From Corella eumyota (Eukaryota > Chordata > Ascidiacea > Phlebobranchia > Corellidae), in the NCBI GenBank assembly GCA_963082875.1, contig OY720098.1, positions 16,554,001 through 16,618,000 on the forward strand: 64,000 nucleotides of DNA, written 5' to 3'. The notes beneath the pieces were generated by a model, which searched no databases, had not been told where the DNA came from, and saw only the letters and a list, made by a program, of their open reading frames with translations. Made by a program: the position numbers and the translations under genes. Every line of letters begins with the position of its first letter. The stretch's first letter is position 1. This document shows, in pieces, positions 36,820 to 52,100 of the stretch.

Positions 36820-39800
36820 ATGCGCGCCTAATTAAATATAAAATTTCAGATTTTAAGATTTTATAAATTTTTAATAAAAGTTTCATAACTTTTATGAATA
36901 TTAATATTTTCAAAAAATATTTTGTAAACACGGTAATTGAACCTGTGCGGTTCTAACACAACAATTATTTTTCGATTTAAAATTTTTAATTTTTTTTCAA
37001 AAAACTTGTATGCAATATCATTGGCCAAAAATATCACGTGACCTAATTAAACCAAAATAAAAATTACCTCAAACTTTTGTTTTACTGAAAATTTTCGCGA
37101 AATGTTTTATCTTGAATGTTAGTTAGGACAATGCGCGTCTAATAAAATATAAAATTTTAGGTTTTGAGATTTCATAAATTTTTAATAAAAGTTTCATAAC
37201 TTTTATGAATATTAATATTTTTGAAAAATATTTTGTAAACACGGTAATTGGACCTGTGCGGTTCTAACACAACAATTATTTTTCGATTTAAAAATTTTTA
37301 TTTATTTTTTTTAAATTTGTATGCAATATCATTGGCCAAAAATATCACGTGACCTAATGAAAACCAAATTAAAAATTACCTCAAACTTTTGTTTTACTGA
37401 ATATTTTTGCGAAATATTTTTTCTTGAATGTTAGTTAGGCCAATGCGCGCCTAATTAAATATAAAATTTCAGATTTTAAGATTTCATAAATTTTTAATAA
37501 AAGTTTCATAACTTTTATGAATATTAATATTTTCAAAAAATATTTTGTAAACACGGTAATTGGACCTGTGAGGTTCTAACATAACAATTATTTTTCGATT
37601 TAAAATTTTTTATTTTTTTTCAAAAAATTTGTATGCAATCTCATTGGCCAAAAATATCACGTGACCTAACTAAACCCAAAATAAAAATTATCTCAAACTT
37701 TTGTTCTACTCAAAATTTCTGCAAAATGTTTTATCTTGAATGTTAGTTAGGCCAATGCGCGCCTAATTAAATATAAAATTTCGGATTTTAAGATTTCATA
37801 AATTTTTAATAAAAGTTTCATAACTTTTATGAATATTAATATTTTTAAAAAATATTTTGTAAACACGGTAATTGGACCTGTGCGGTTCTAACACAACAAT
37901 TATTTTTCAATTTAAAATTTTTTTTTTTTTAAATTTGTATGCAATATCATTGGCCAAAAATTCACGTGACCTAATTAAACCCAAAATAAAAATTACCTCA
38001 AACTTTTGTTGTGCTGAAAATTTTCGCGAAATGTTTTATCTTGAATGTTAGTTAGGCCAATGCGCGTCTAATAAAATACAAAATTTTAGGTTTTGAGATT
38101 TCATAAATTTTTAATAAAAGTTTCATAACTTTTATGAATATTAATATTTTCAAAAAATATTTTGTAAACACGGTAATTGGACCTGTGCGGTTCTAACACA
38201 ACAATTATTTTTCGATTTAAAATTTTTTATTTTTTTTCAAAAAATTTGTATGCAATATCATTGGCCAAAAATATCACGTGACCTAATGAAAACCAAACTA
38301 AAAATTACCTCAAACTTTTGTTTTACTGAAAATTTTTGCGAAATGTTTTATCTTGAATGTTAGTTAGGCCAATGCGCGTCTAATAAAATACAAAATTTTA
38401 GGTTTTGAGATTTCATAAATTTTTAATAAAAGTTTCATAACTTTTATAAATATTAATATTTTCGAAAAATATTTTGTAAACACGGTAATTGGACCTGTGT
38501 GGTTCTAACACAACAATTATTTTTCGATTTAAAATTTTTAATTTTTTTTCAAAAAATTTCTATGCAATATCATTGGCCAAAAATATCACGTGACCTAATT
38601 AAACCCAAAATAAAAATTACCTCAAACTTTTGTTTTACTGAAAATTTTTGCGAAATGTTTTATTTTGTATGTTAGTTAGGCCAATGCGCGTCTAATAAAA
38701 TACAAAATTTTAGGTTTTGAGATTTCATGAATTTTTAATAAAAGTTTCATAACTTTTATGAATATTAATATTTTAAAAAAATATTTTGTAAACACGGTAA
38801 TTGGACCTGTGCGGTTCTAACACAACAATTATTTTTTGATTTAAAATTTTTTATTTTTTTTAAAAAATTTGTATGCAATATCATTGGCCAAAAATATCAC
38901 GTGACCTAATGAAAACCAAAATAAAAATGACTTCAAACTTTTGTTTTACTCAAAATTTTTGTAAAATATTTTTTCTTGAATGTTAGTTAGGCCAATGCGC
39001 GCCTAATTAAATATAAAATTTCAGATTTTAAGATTTCATAAATTTTTAATAAAAGTTTCATAACTTTTATGAATATTAATATTTTCAAAAAATATTTTGT
39101 AAACACGGTAATTGAACCTGTGCGGTTCTAACACAACAATTATTTTTCGATTTAAAATTTTTTATTTTTTTTCAAAAAATTTGTATGCAATCTCATTGGC
39201 CAAAAATATCACGTGACCTAACTAAACCGAAAATAAAAATTATCTCATACTTTTGTTCTACTCAAAATTTCTGCAAAATGTTTTATCTTGAATGTTAGTT
39301 AGGCCAATGCGCGCCTAATTAAATATAAAATTTCGGATTTTAAGATTTCATAAATTTTTAATAAAAGTTTCATAACTTTTATGAATATTAATATTTTCAA
39401 AAACTATTTTGTAAACACGGTAATTGGACCTGTGCGGTTCTAACACAACAATTATTTTTCAATTTAAAATTTTTTTTTTTTTTAAATTTGTATGCAATAT
39501 CATTGGCCAAAAATTCACGTGACATAATTAAACCCAAAATAAAAATTACCTCAAACTTTTGTTGTACTGAAAATTTTCGCGAAATGTTTTATCTTGAATG
39601 TTAGTTAGGCCAATGCGCTTCTAATAAAATACAAAATTTTAGGTTTTGAGATTTCATAAATTTTTAATAAAAGTTTCATAACTTTTATAAATATTAATAT
39701 TTTCGAAAAATATTTTGTAAACACGGTAATTGGACCTGTGTGGTTCTAACACAACAATTATTTTTCGATTTAAAATTTTTAATTTTTTTTCAAAAAATTT

Positions 39801-42800
39801 GTATGCAATATCATTGGCCAAAAATATCACGTGACCTAATTAAACCAAAATAAAAATTACCTCAAACTTTTGTTTTACTGAAAATTTTCGCGAAATGTTT
39901 TATCTTGAATGTTAGTTAGGACAATGCGCGTCTAATAAAATATAAAATTTTAGGTTTTGAAATTTCATAAATTTTTAATAAAAGTTTCATAACTTTTATG
40001 AATATTAATATTTTTGAAAAATATTTTGTAAACACGGTAATTGGACCTGTGCGGTTCTAACACAACAATTATTTTTCGATTTAAAAATTTTTATTTATTT
40101 TTTTAAAATTTGTATGCAATATCATTGGCCAAAAATATCACGTGACCTAATGAAAACCAAATTAAAAATTACCTCAAACTTTTGTTTTACTGAATATTTT
40201 TGCGAAATATTTTTTCTTGCATGTTAGTTAGGCCAATGCGCGCCTAATTAAATATAAAATTTCAGATTTTAAGATTTCATAAATTTTTAATAAAAGTTTC
40301 ATAACTTTTATGAATATTAATATTTTCAAAAAATATTTTGTAAACACGGTAATTGGACCTGTGCGGTTCTAACATAACAATTATTTTTCGATTTAAAATT
40401 TTTTATTTTTTTTCAAAAAATTTGTATGCAATCTCATTGGCCAAAAATATCACGTGACCTAACTAAACCCAAAATAAAAATTATCTCAAACTTTTGTTCT
40501 ACTCAAAATTTCTGCAAAATGTTTTATCTTGAATGTTAGTTAGGCCAATGCGCGCCTAATTAAATATAAAATTTCAGATTTTAAGATTTTATAAATTTTT
40601 AATAAAAGTTTCATAACTTTTATGAATATTAATATTTTCAAAAAATATTTTGTAAACACGGTAATTGAACCTGTGCGGTTCTAACACAACAATTATTTTT
40701 CGATTTAAAATTTTTAATTTTTTTTCAAAAAACTTGTATGCAATATCATTGGCCAAAAATATCACGTGACCTAATTAAACCAAAATAAAAATTACCTCAA
40801 ACTTTTGTTTTACTGAAAATTTTCGCGAAATGTTTTATCTTGAATGTTAGTTAGGACAATGCGCGTCTAATAAAATATAAAATTTTAGGTTTTGAGATTT
40901 CATAAATTTTTAATAAAAGTTTCATAACTTTTATGAATATTAATATTTTTGAAAAATATTTTGTAAACACGGTAATTGGACCTGTGCGGTTCTAACACAA
41001 CAATTATTTTTCGATTTAAAAATTTTTATTTATTTTTTTTAAATTTGTATGCAATATCATTGGCCAAAAATATCACGTGACCTAATGAAAACCAAATTAA
41101 AAATTACCTCAAACTTTTGTTTTACTGAATATTTTTGCGAAATATTTTTTCTTGAATGTTAGTTAGGCCAATGCGCGCCTAATTAAATATAAAATTTCAG
41201 ATTTTAAGATTTCATAAATTTTTAATAAAAGTTTCATAACTTTTATGAATATTAATATTTTCAAAAAATATTTTGTAAACACGGTAATTGGACCTGTGAG
41301 GTTCTAACATAACAATTAATTTTCGATTTAAAATTTTTTATTTTTTTTCAAAAAATTTGTATGCAATCTCATTGGCCAAAAATATCACGTGACCTAACTA
41401 AACCCAAAATAAAAATTATCTCAAACTTTTGTTCTACTCAAAATTTCTGCAAAATGTTTTATCTTGAATGTTAGTTAGGCCAATGCGCGCCTAATTAAAT
41501 ATAAAATTTCGGATTTTAAGATTTCATAAATTTTTAATAAAAGTTTCATAACTTTTATGAATATTAATATTTTTAAAAAATATTTTGTAAACACGGTAAT
41601 TGGACCTGTGCGGTTCTAACACAACAATTATTTTTCAATTTAAAATTTTTTTTTTTTTTAAATTTGTATGCAATATCATTGGCCAAAAATTCACGTGACC
41701 TAATTAAACCCAAAATAAAAATTACCTCAAACTTTTGTTGTGCTGAAAATTTTCGCGAAATGTTTTATCTTGAATGTTAGTTAGGCCAATGCGCGTCTAA
41801 TAAAATACAAAATTTTAGGTTTTGAGATTTCATAAATTTTTAATAAAAGTTTCATAACTTTTATGAATATTAATATTTTCAAAAAATATTTTGTAAACAC
41901 GGTAATTGGACCTGTGCGGTTCTAACACAACAATTATTTTTCGATTTAAAATTTTTTATTTTTTTTCAAAAAATTTGTATGCAATATCATTGGCCAAAAA
42001 TATCACGTGACCTAATGAAAACCAAACTAAAAATTACCTCAAACTTTTGTTTTACTGAAAATTTTTGCGAAATGTTTTATCTTGAATGTTAGTTAGGCCA
42101 ATGCGCGTCTAATAAAATACAAAATTTTAGGTTTTGAGATTTCATAAATTTTTAATAAAAGTTTCATAACTTTTATAAATATTAATATTTTCGAAAAATA
42201 TTTTGTAAACACGGTAATTGGACCTGTGTGGTTCTAACACAACAATTATTTTTCGATTTAAAATTTTTAATTTTTTTTCAAAAAATTTCTATGCAATATC
42301 ATTGGCCAAAAATATCACGTGACCTAATTAAACCCAAAATAAAAATTACCTCAAACTTTTGTTTTACTGAAAATTTTTGCGAAATGTTTTATTTTGTATG
42401 TTAGTTAGGCCAATGCGCGTCTAATAAAATACAAAATTTTAGGTTTTGAGATTTCATGAATTTTTAATAAAAGTTTCATAACTTTTATGAATATTAATAT
42501 TTTAAAAAAATATTTTGTAAACACGGTAATTGGACCTGTGCGGTTCTAACACAACAATTATTTTTTGATTTAAAATTTTTTATTTTTTTTAAAAAATTTG
42601 TATGCAATATCATTGGCCAAAAATATCACGTGACCTAATGAAAACCAAAATAAAAATGACTTCAAACTTTTGTTTTACTCAAAATTTTTGTAAAATATTT
42701 TTTCTTGAATGTTAGTTAGGCCAATGCGCGCCTAATTAAATATAAAATTTCAGATTTTAAGATTTCATAAATTTTTAATAAAAGTTTCATAACTTTTATG

Positions 42801-44276
42801 AATATTAATATTTTCAAAAAATATTTTGTAAACACGGTAATTGAACCTGTGCGGTTCTAACACAACAATTATTTTTCGATTTAAAATTTTTTATTTTTTT
42901 TCAAAAAATTTGTATGCAATCTCATTGGCCAAAAATATCACGTGACCTAACTAAACCGAAAATAAAAATTATCTCATACTTTTGTTCTACTCAAAATTTC
43001 TGCAAAATGTTTTATCTTGAATGTTAGTTAGGCCAATGCGCGCCTAATTAAATATAAAATTTCGGATTTTAAGATTTCATAAATTTTTAATAAAAGTTTC
43101 ATAACTTTTATGAATATTAATATTTTCAAAAAATATTTTGTAAACACGGTAATTGGACCTGTGCGGTTCTAACACAACAATTATTTTTCAATTTAAAATT
43201 TTTTTTTTTTTTAAATTTGTATGCAATATCATTGGCCAAAAATTCACGTGACATAATTAAACCCAAAATAAAAATTACCTCAAACTTTTGTTGTACTGAA
43301 AATTTTCGCGAAATGTTTTATCTTGAATGTTAGTTAGGCCAATGCGCTTCTAATAAAATACAAAATTTTAGGTTTTGAGATTTCATAAATTTTTAATAAA
43401 AGTTTCATAACTTTTATAAATATTAATATTTTCGAAAAATATTTTGTAAACACGGTAATTGGACCTGTGTGGTTCTAACACAACAATTATTTTTCGATTT
43501 AAAATTTTTAATTTTTTTTCAAAAAATTTGTATGCAATATCATTGGCCAAAAATATCACGTGACCTAATTAAACCAAAATAAAAATTACCTCAAACTTTT
43601 GTTTTACTGAAAATTTTCGCGAAATGTTTTATCTTGAATGTTAGTTAGGACAATGCGCGTCTAATAAAATATAAAATTTTAGGTTTTGAAATTTCATAAA
43701 TTTTTAATAAAAGTTTCATAACTTTTATGAATATTAATATTTTTGAAAAATATTTTGTAAACACGGTAATTGGACCTGTGCGGTTCTAACACAACAATTA
43801 TTTTTCGATTTAAAAATTTTTATTTATTTTTTTAAAATTTGTATGCAATATCATTGGCCAAAAATATCACGTGACCTAATGAAAACCAAATTAAAAATTA
43901 CCTCAAACTTTTGTTTTACTGAATATTTTTGCGAAATATTTTTTCTTGCATGTTAGTTAGGCCAATGCGCGCCTAATTAAATATAAAATTTCAGATTTTA
44001 AGATTTCATAAATTTTTAATAAAAGTTTCATAACTTTTATGAATATTAATATTTTCAAAAAATATTTTGTAAACACGGTAATTGGACCTGTGCGGTTCTA
44101 ACATAACAATTATTTTTCGATTTAAAATTTTTTATTTTTTTTCAAAAAATTTGTATGCAATCTCATTGGCCAAAAATATCACGTGACCTAACTAAACCCA
44201 AAATAAAAATTATCTCAAACTTTTGTTCTACTCAAAATTTCTGCAAAATGTTTTATCTTGAATGTTAGTTAGGCCA
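36820..44276 (+). repeat. Higher-order repeat, two copies of a 12-monomer unit (3,728 bp)
   Basis: Rare variants recur 3,728-3,729 bp apart: AACTTGTATGCAA at 37003 and 40731, CCTGTGAGGTTC at 37571 and 41299, TTTCTATGC at 38556 and 42285, TTCTTGCATG at 40217 and 43946. The same TTTCTATGC variant also occurs at 36381, 2,175 bp (7 monomers) before 38556, so an older shorter duplication is nested at the left edge. Confidence 0.9.
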
Positions 44277-47230
44277 ATGCGCGCCTAATTAAATATAAAA
44301 TTTCGGATTTTAAGATTTCATAAATTTTTAATAAAAGTTTCATAACTTTTATGAATATTAATATTTAAAAAAAATATTTTGTAAACACGGTAATTGGACC
44401 TGTGCGGTTCTAACACAACAATTATTTTTCAATTTAAAATTTTTTTTTTTTTTAAATTTGTATGCAATATCATTGGCCAAAAATTCACGTGACATAATTA
44501 AACCCAAAATAAAAATTACCTCAAACTTTTGTTGAACTGAAAATTTTCGCGAAATGTTTTATCTTGAATGTTAGTTAGGCCAATGCGCTTCTAATAAAAT
44601 ACAAAATTTTAGGTTTTGAGATTTCATAAATTTTTAATAAAAGTTTCATAACTTTTATAAATATTAATATTTTCGAAAAATATTTTGTAAACACGGTAAT
44701 TGGACCTGTGTGGTTCTAACACAACAATTATTTTTCGATTTAAAATTTTTAATTTTTTTTCAAAAAATTTGTATGCAATATCATTGGCCAAAAATATCAC
44801 GTGACCTAATTAAACCAAAATAAAAATTACCTCAAACTTTTGTTTTACTGAAAATTTTCGCGAAATGTTTTATCTTGAATGTTAGTTAGGACAATGCGCG
44901 TCTAATAAAATATAAAATTTTAGGTTTTGAGATTTCATAAATTTTTAATAAAAGTTTCATAACTTTTATGAATATTAATATTTTTGAAAAATATTTTGTA
45001 AACACGGTAATTGGACCTGTGCGGTTCTAACACAACAATTATTTTTCGATTTAAAAATTTTTATTTATTTTTTTTAAATTTGTATGCAATATCATTGGCC
45101 AAAAATATCACGTGACCTAATGAAAACCAAATTAAAAATTACCTCAAACTTTTGTTTTACTGAATATTTTTGCGAAATATTTTTTCTTGAATGTTAGTTA
45201 GGCCAATGCGCGCCTAATTAAATATAACATTTCAGATTTTAAGATTTCATAAATTTTTAATAAAAGTTTCATAACTTTTATGAATATTAATATTTTCAAA
45301 AAATATTTTGTAAACACGGTAATTGGACCTGTGCGGTTCTAACATAACAATTATTTTTCGATTTAAAATTTTTTATTTTTTTTCAAAAAATTTGTATGCA
45401 ATCTCATTGGCCAAAAATCTCACGTGACCTAACTAAACCCAAAATAAAAATTATCTCAAACTTTTGTTCTACTCAAAATTTCTGCAAAATGTTTTATCTT
45501 GAATGTTAGTTAGGCCAATGCGCGCCTAATTAAATATAAAATTTCGGATTTTAAGATTTCATAAATTTTTAATAAAAGTTTCATAACTTTTATGAATATT
45601 AATATTTTTAAAAAATATTTTGTAAACACGGTAATTGGACCTGTGCGGTTCTAACACAACAATTATTTTCCAATTTAAAATTTTTTTTTTTTTTAAATTT
45701 GTATGCAATATCATTGGCCAAAAATATCACGTGACCTAATTAAACCCAAAATAAAAATTACCTCAATCTTTTGTTTTGCTGAAAATTTTCGCGAAATGTT
45801 TTATCTTGAATGTTAGTTAGGCCAATGCGCGTCTAATAAAATATAAAATTTTAGGTTTTGAGATTTCATAAATTTTTAATAAAAGTTTCATAACTTTTAT
45901 AAATATTAATATTTTCGAAAAATATTTTGTAAACACGGTAATTGGACCTGTGTGGTTCTAACACAACAATTATTTTTCGATTTAAAATTTTTAATTTTTT
46001 TTCAAAAAATTTGTATGCAATATCATTGGCCAAAAATATCACGTGACCTAATTAAACCAAAATAAAAATTACCTCAAACTTTTGTTTTACTGAAAATTTT
46101 CGCGAAATGTTTTATCTTGAATGTTAGTTAGGACAATGCGCGTCTAATAAAATATAAAATTTTAGGTTTTGAGATTTCATAAATTTTTAATAAAAGTTTC
46201 ATAACTTTTATGAATATTAATATTTTTGAAAAATATTTTGTAAACACGGTAATTGGACCTGTGCGGTTCTAACACAACAATTATTTTTCGATTTAAAAAT
46301 TTTTATTTATTTTTTTTAAATTTGTATGCAATATCATTGGCCAAAAATATCACGTGACCTAATGAAAACCAAATTAAAAATTACCTCAAACTTTTGTTTT
46401 ACTGAATATTTTTGCGAAATATTTTTTCTTGAATGTTAGTTAGGCCAATGCGCGCCTAATTAAATATAACATTTCAGATTTTAAGATTTCATAAATTTTT
46501 AATAAAAGTTTCATAACTTTTATGAATATTAATATTTTCAAAAAATATTTTGTAAACACGGTAATTGGACCTGTGCGGTTCTAACATAACAATTATTTTT
46601 CGATTTAAAATTTTTTATTTTTTTTAAAAAAATTTGTATGCAATCTCATTGGCCAAAAATATCACGTGACCTAACTAAACCCAAAATAAAAATTATCTCA
46701 AACTTTTGTTCTACTCAAAATTTCTGCAAAATGTTTTATCTTGAATGTTAGTTAGGCCAATGCGCGCCTAATTAAATATAAAATTTCGGATTTTAAGATT
46801 TCATAAATTTTTAATAAAAGTTTCATAACTTTTATGAATATTAATATTTTTAAAAAATATTTTGTAAACACGGTAATTGGACCTGTGCGGTTCTAACACA
46901 ACAATTATTTTTCAATTTAAAATTTTTTTTTTTTTTAAATTTGTATGCAATATCATTGGCCAAAAATATCACGTGACCTAATTAAACCCAAAATAAAAAT
47001 TACCTCAATCTTTTGTTTTGCTGAAAATTTTCGCGAAATGTTTTATCTTGAATGTTAGTTAGGCCAATGCGCGTCTAATAAAATATAAAATTTTAGGTTT
47101 TGAGATTTCATAAATTTTTAATAAAAGTTTCATAACTTTTATAAATATTAATATTTTCGAAAAATATTTTGTAAACACGGTAATTGGACCTGTGTGGTTC
47201 TAACACAACAATTATTTTTCGATTTAAAAT
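43200..47230 (+). repeat. Higher-order repeat of 4 monomers (1,242 bp)
   Basis: The private variant AATATAACATTTCAG is at 45221 and 46463 (1,242 bp apart), and AAATTCACGTGACATAATT near 43240 and 44480 recurs at the same spacing. About three copies with slight divergence, overlapping the right end of the 12-monomer unit. Confidence 0.85.
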
Positions 47231-49199
47231 TTTTTATTTTTTTTCAAAAAATTTGTATGCAATATCATTGGCCAAAAATATCACGTGACCTAATTAAACC
47301 CAAAATAAAAATTACCTCAAACTTTTGTTTTACTAAAAATTTTCGCGAAATGTTTGATCTTGAATGTTAGTTAGGCCAATGCGCGTCTAATAAAATACAA
47401 AATTTTAAGTTTTGAGATTTCATGAATTTTTAATAAAAGTTTCATAACTTTTATGAATATTAATATTTTCAAAAAATATTTTGTAAACACGGTAATTGGA
47501 CCTGTGCGGTTCTAACACAACAATTATTTTTCGATTTAAAATTTTTTATTTTTTTTAAAAAATTTGTATGCAATATCATTGGCAAAAAATATCACGTGAC
47601 CTAATGAAAACCAAAATAAAAATTACCTCAAACTTTTGTTTTACTGAAAATTTTCGCGAAATGTTTTATCTTGAATGTTAGTTAGGCCAATGCGCGCCTA
47701 ATTAAATATAAAATTTCAGATTTTAAGTTTTAATAAATTTTTAATAAAAGTTTCATAACTTTTATGAATATTAATATTTTCAAAAAATATTTTGTAAACA
47801 CGGCAATTGAACCTGTGCGGTTCTAACACAACCATTATTTTTCAATTTAAATTTTTTTTTTTTTTAAATTTGTATGCAATATCATTGGCCAAAAATATCA
47901 CGTGACCTAATTAAACCCAAAATAAAAATTACCTCAAACTTTTGTTTTGCTGAAAATTTTAGCGAAATGTTTTATCTTGAATGTTAGTTAGGCCAATGCG
48001 CGTCTAATAAAATACAAAATTTTAGGTTTTGAGATTTCATAAATTTTTAATAAAACTTCATAACTTTTATAAATATTAATATTTTCAAAAAATATTTTGT
48101 AAACACGGTAATTGGACCTGTGTGGTTCTAACACAACAATTATTTTTCGATTTAAAATTTTTAATTTTTTTTTTTAAATTTGTATGCAATATCATTGGCC
48201 AAAAATATCACGTGACCTAATTAAACCCAAAATAAAAATTACCTCAAACTTTTGTTTTACTGAAAATTTTCCCAAAATGTTTTATCTTGAATGTTAGTTA
48301 GGCCAATGCGCGTCTAATAAAATACAAAATTTTAGGTTTTGAGATTTCATAAATTTTTAATAAAAGTTTCATAACTTTTATAAATATTAATATTTTCGAA
48401 AAATATTTTGTAAACACGGTAATTGGACCTGTGTGGTTCTAACACAACAATTATTTTTCGATTTAAAATTTTTTATTTTTTTTCAAAAAATTTGGATGCA
48501 ATATCATTGGCCAAAAATATCACGTGACCTAATTAAACCCAAAATAAAAATTACCTCAAACTTTTGTTTTACTAAAAATTTTCGCGAAATGTTTTATCTT
48601 GAATGTTAGTTAGGCCAATGCGCGTCTAATAAAATACAAAATTTTAGGTTTTGAGATTTCATAAATTTTTAATAAAAGTATCATAACTTTTATGAATATT
48701 AATATTTTCAAAAAATATTTTGTAAACACGGTAATTGGACCTGTGCGGTTCTAACACAATCATTATTTTTCAATTTAAAATTTTTTTTTTTATTAAATTT
48801 GTATGCAATATCATTGGCCAAAAATATCACGTGACCTAATTAAACCCAAAATAAAAATTACCTCAAACTTTTGTTTTGCTGAAAATTTTTGCGAAATGTT
48901 TTATCTTGAATGTTAGATAGGCCAATGCGCGTCTAATAAAATACAAAATTTTAGGTTTTGAGATTTCATAAATTTTTAATAAAAGTTTCATAACTTTTAT
49001 AAATATTAATATTTTCGAAAAATATTTTGTAAACACGGTAATTGGACCTGTGTGGTTCTAACACAACAATTATTTTTCGATTTAAAATTTTTTATTTTTT
49101 TTTTAAATTTGTATGCAATATCATTGGCCAAAAATTCACGTGACCTAATTAAACCCAAAATAAAAATTACCTCAAACTTTTGTTTTACTGAAAATTTTC

Positions 49200-52100
49200 C
49201 CAAAATGTTTTATCTTGAATGTTAGTTAGGCCAATGCGCGTCTAATAAAATACAAAATTTTAGGTTTTGAGATTTCATAAATTTTTAATAAAAGTTTCAT
49301 AACTTTTATAAATATTAATATTTTCGAAAAATATTTTGTAAACACGGTAATTGGACCTGTGTGGTTCTAACACAACAATTATTTTTCGATTTAAAATTTT
49401 TTATTTTTTTTCAAAAAATTTGTATGCAATATCATTGGCCAAAAATATCACGTGACCTAATTAAACCCAAAATAAAAATTACCTCAAACTTTTGTTTTAC
49501 TAAAAATTTTCGCGAAATGTTTTATCTTGAATGTTAGTTAGGCCAATGCGCGTCTAATAAAATACAAAATTTTAGGTTTTGAGATTTCATAAATTTTTAA
49601 TAAAAGTTTCATAACTTTTATAAATATTAATATTTTCGAAAAATATTTTGTAAACACGGTAATTGGACCTGTGTGGTTCTAACACAACAATTATTTTTCG
49701 ATTTAAAATTTTTAATTTTTTTTCAAAAAATTTGTATGCAATATCATTGGCCAAAAATATCACGTGACCTAATTAAACCCAAAATAAAAATTACCTCAAA
49801 CTTTTGTTTTACTAAAAATTTTCGCGAAATGTTTTATCTTGAATGTTAGTTAGGCCAATGCGCGTCTAATAAAATACAAAATTTTAAGTTTTGAGATTTC
49901 ATGAATTTTTAATAAAAGTTTCATAACTTTTATGAATATTAATATTTTCAAAAAATATTTTGTAAACACGGTAATTGGACCTGTGCGGTTCTAACACAAC
50001 AATTATTTTTCGATTTAAAATTTTTTATTTTTTTTTTTAAATTTGTATGCAATATCATTGGCCAAAAATATCACGTGACCTAATGAAAACCAAAATAAAA
50101 ATTACCTCAAACGTTTGTTTTACTGAAAATTTTCGCGAAATGTTTTATCTTGAATGTTAGTTAGGCCAATGCGCGCCTAATTAAATATAAAATTTCAGAT
50201 TTTAAGATTTAATAAATTTTTAATAAAAGTTTCATAACTTTTATGAATATTAATATTTTCAAAAAATATCACGTGACCTAATTAAACCCAAAATAAAAAT
50301 TACCTCAAACTTTTGTTTTACTAAAAATTTTCGCGAAATGTTTTATCTTGAATGTTAGTTAGGCCAATGCGCGTCTAATAAAATACAAAATTTTAGGTTT
50401 TGAGATTTCATAAATTTTTAATAAAAGTTTCATAACTTTTATGAATATTAATATTTTCAAAAAATATTTTGTAAACACGGTAATTGGACCTGTGCGGTAC
50501 TAACACAACAATTATTTTTCGATTTAAAATTTTTTATTTTTTTTTTTAAATTTGTATGCAATATCATTGGCCAAAAATATCACGTGACCTAATGAAAACC
50601 AAAATAAAAATTACCTCAAACGTTTGTTTTACTGAAAATTTTCGCGAAATGTTTTATCTTGGATGTTAGTTAGGCCAATGCGCGCCTAATTAAATATAAA
50701 ATTTCAGATTTTAAGATTTAATAAATTTTTAATAAAAGTTTCATAACTTTTATGAATATTAATATTTTCGAAAAATATTTTGTAAACACGGTAATTGGAC
50801 CTGTGCGGTTCTAACACAACCATTATTTTTCAATTTAAAAATTTTTTTTTTTTAAATTTGTATGCAATATCATTGGCCAAAAATATCACGTGACCTAATT
50901 AAACCCAAAATAAAAATTACCTCAAACTTTTGTTTTACTAAAAATTTTCGCGAAATGTTTTATCTTGAATGTTAGTTAGGCCAATGCGCGTCTAATAAAA
51001 TACAAAATTTTAGGTTTTGAGATTTCATAAATTTTTAATAAAAGTTTCATAACTTTTATGAATATTAATATTTTCAAAAAATATTTTGTAAACACGGTAA
51101 TTGGACCTGTGCGGTACTAACACAACAATTATTTTTCGATTTAAAATTTTTTATTTTTTTTTTTAAATTTGTATGCAATATCATTGGCCAAAAATATCAC
51201 GTGACCTAATGAAAACCAAAATAAAAATTACCTCAAACGTTTGTTTTACTGAAAATTTTCGCGAAATGTTTTATCTTGAATGTTAGTTAGGCCAATGCGC
51301 GCCTAATTAAATATAAAATTTCAGATTTTAAGATTTAATAAATTTTTAATAAAATTTTCATAACTTTTATGAATATTAATATTTTCGAAAAATATTTTGT
51401 AAACACGGTAATTGGACCTGTGCGGTTCTAACACAACCATTATTTTTCGATTTAAAATTTTTTTTTTTTTAAATTTGTATGCAATATCATTGGCCAAAAA
51501 TATCACGTGACCTAATTAAATCCAAAATAAAAATTACCTCAAACTTTTGTTTTGCTGAAAATTTTCGCGATATGTTTTATCTTGAATGTTAGTTAGGCCA
51601 ATGCGCGCCTAATTAAATATAAAATTTCAGATTTTAAGATTTAATAAATTTTTAATAAAAGTTTCATAACTTTTATGAATATTAATATTTTCGAAAAATA
51701 TTTTGTAAACACGGTAACTGGACCTGTGCGGTTCTAACACAACCATTATTTTTCGATTTAAAAATTTTTTTTTTTTAAATTTGTATGCAATATCATTGGC
51801 CAAAAATATCACGTGACCTAATTAAACCCAAAATAAAAATTACCTCAAACTTTTGTTTTACTAAAAATTTTCGCGAAATGTTTTATCTTGAATGTTAGTT
51901 AGGCCAATGCGCGTCTAATAAAATACAAAATTTTAGGTTTTGAGATTTCATAAATTTTTAATAAAAGTTTCATAACTTTTATGAATATTAATATTTTCAA
52001 AAAATATTTTGTAAACACGGTAATTGGACCTGTGTGGTTCTAACACAACAATTATTTTTCGATTTAAAATTTTTTATTTTTTTTTTAAATTTGTATGCAA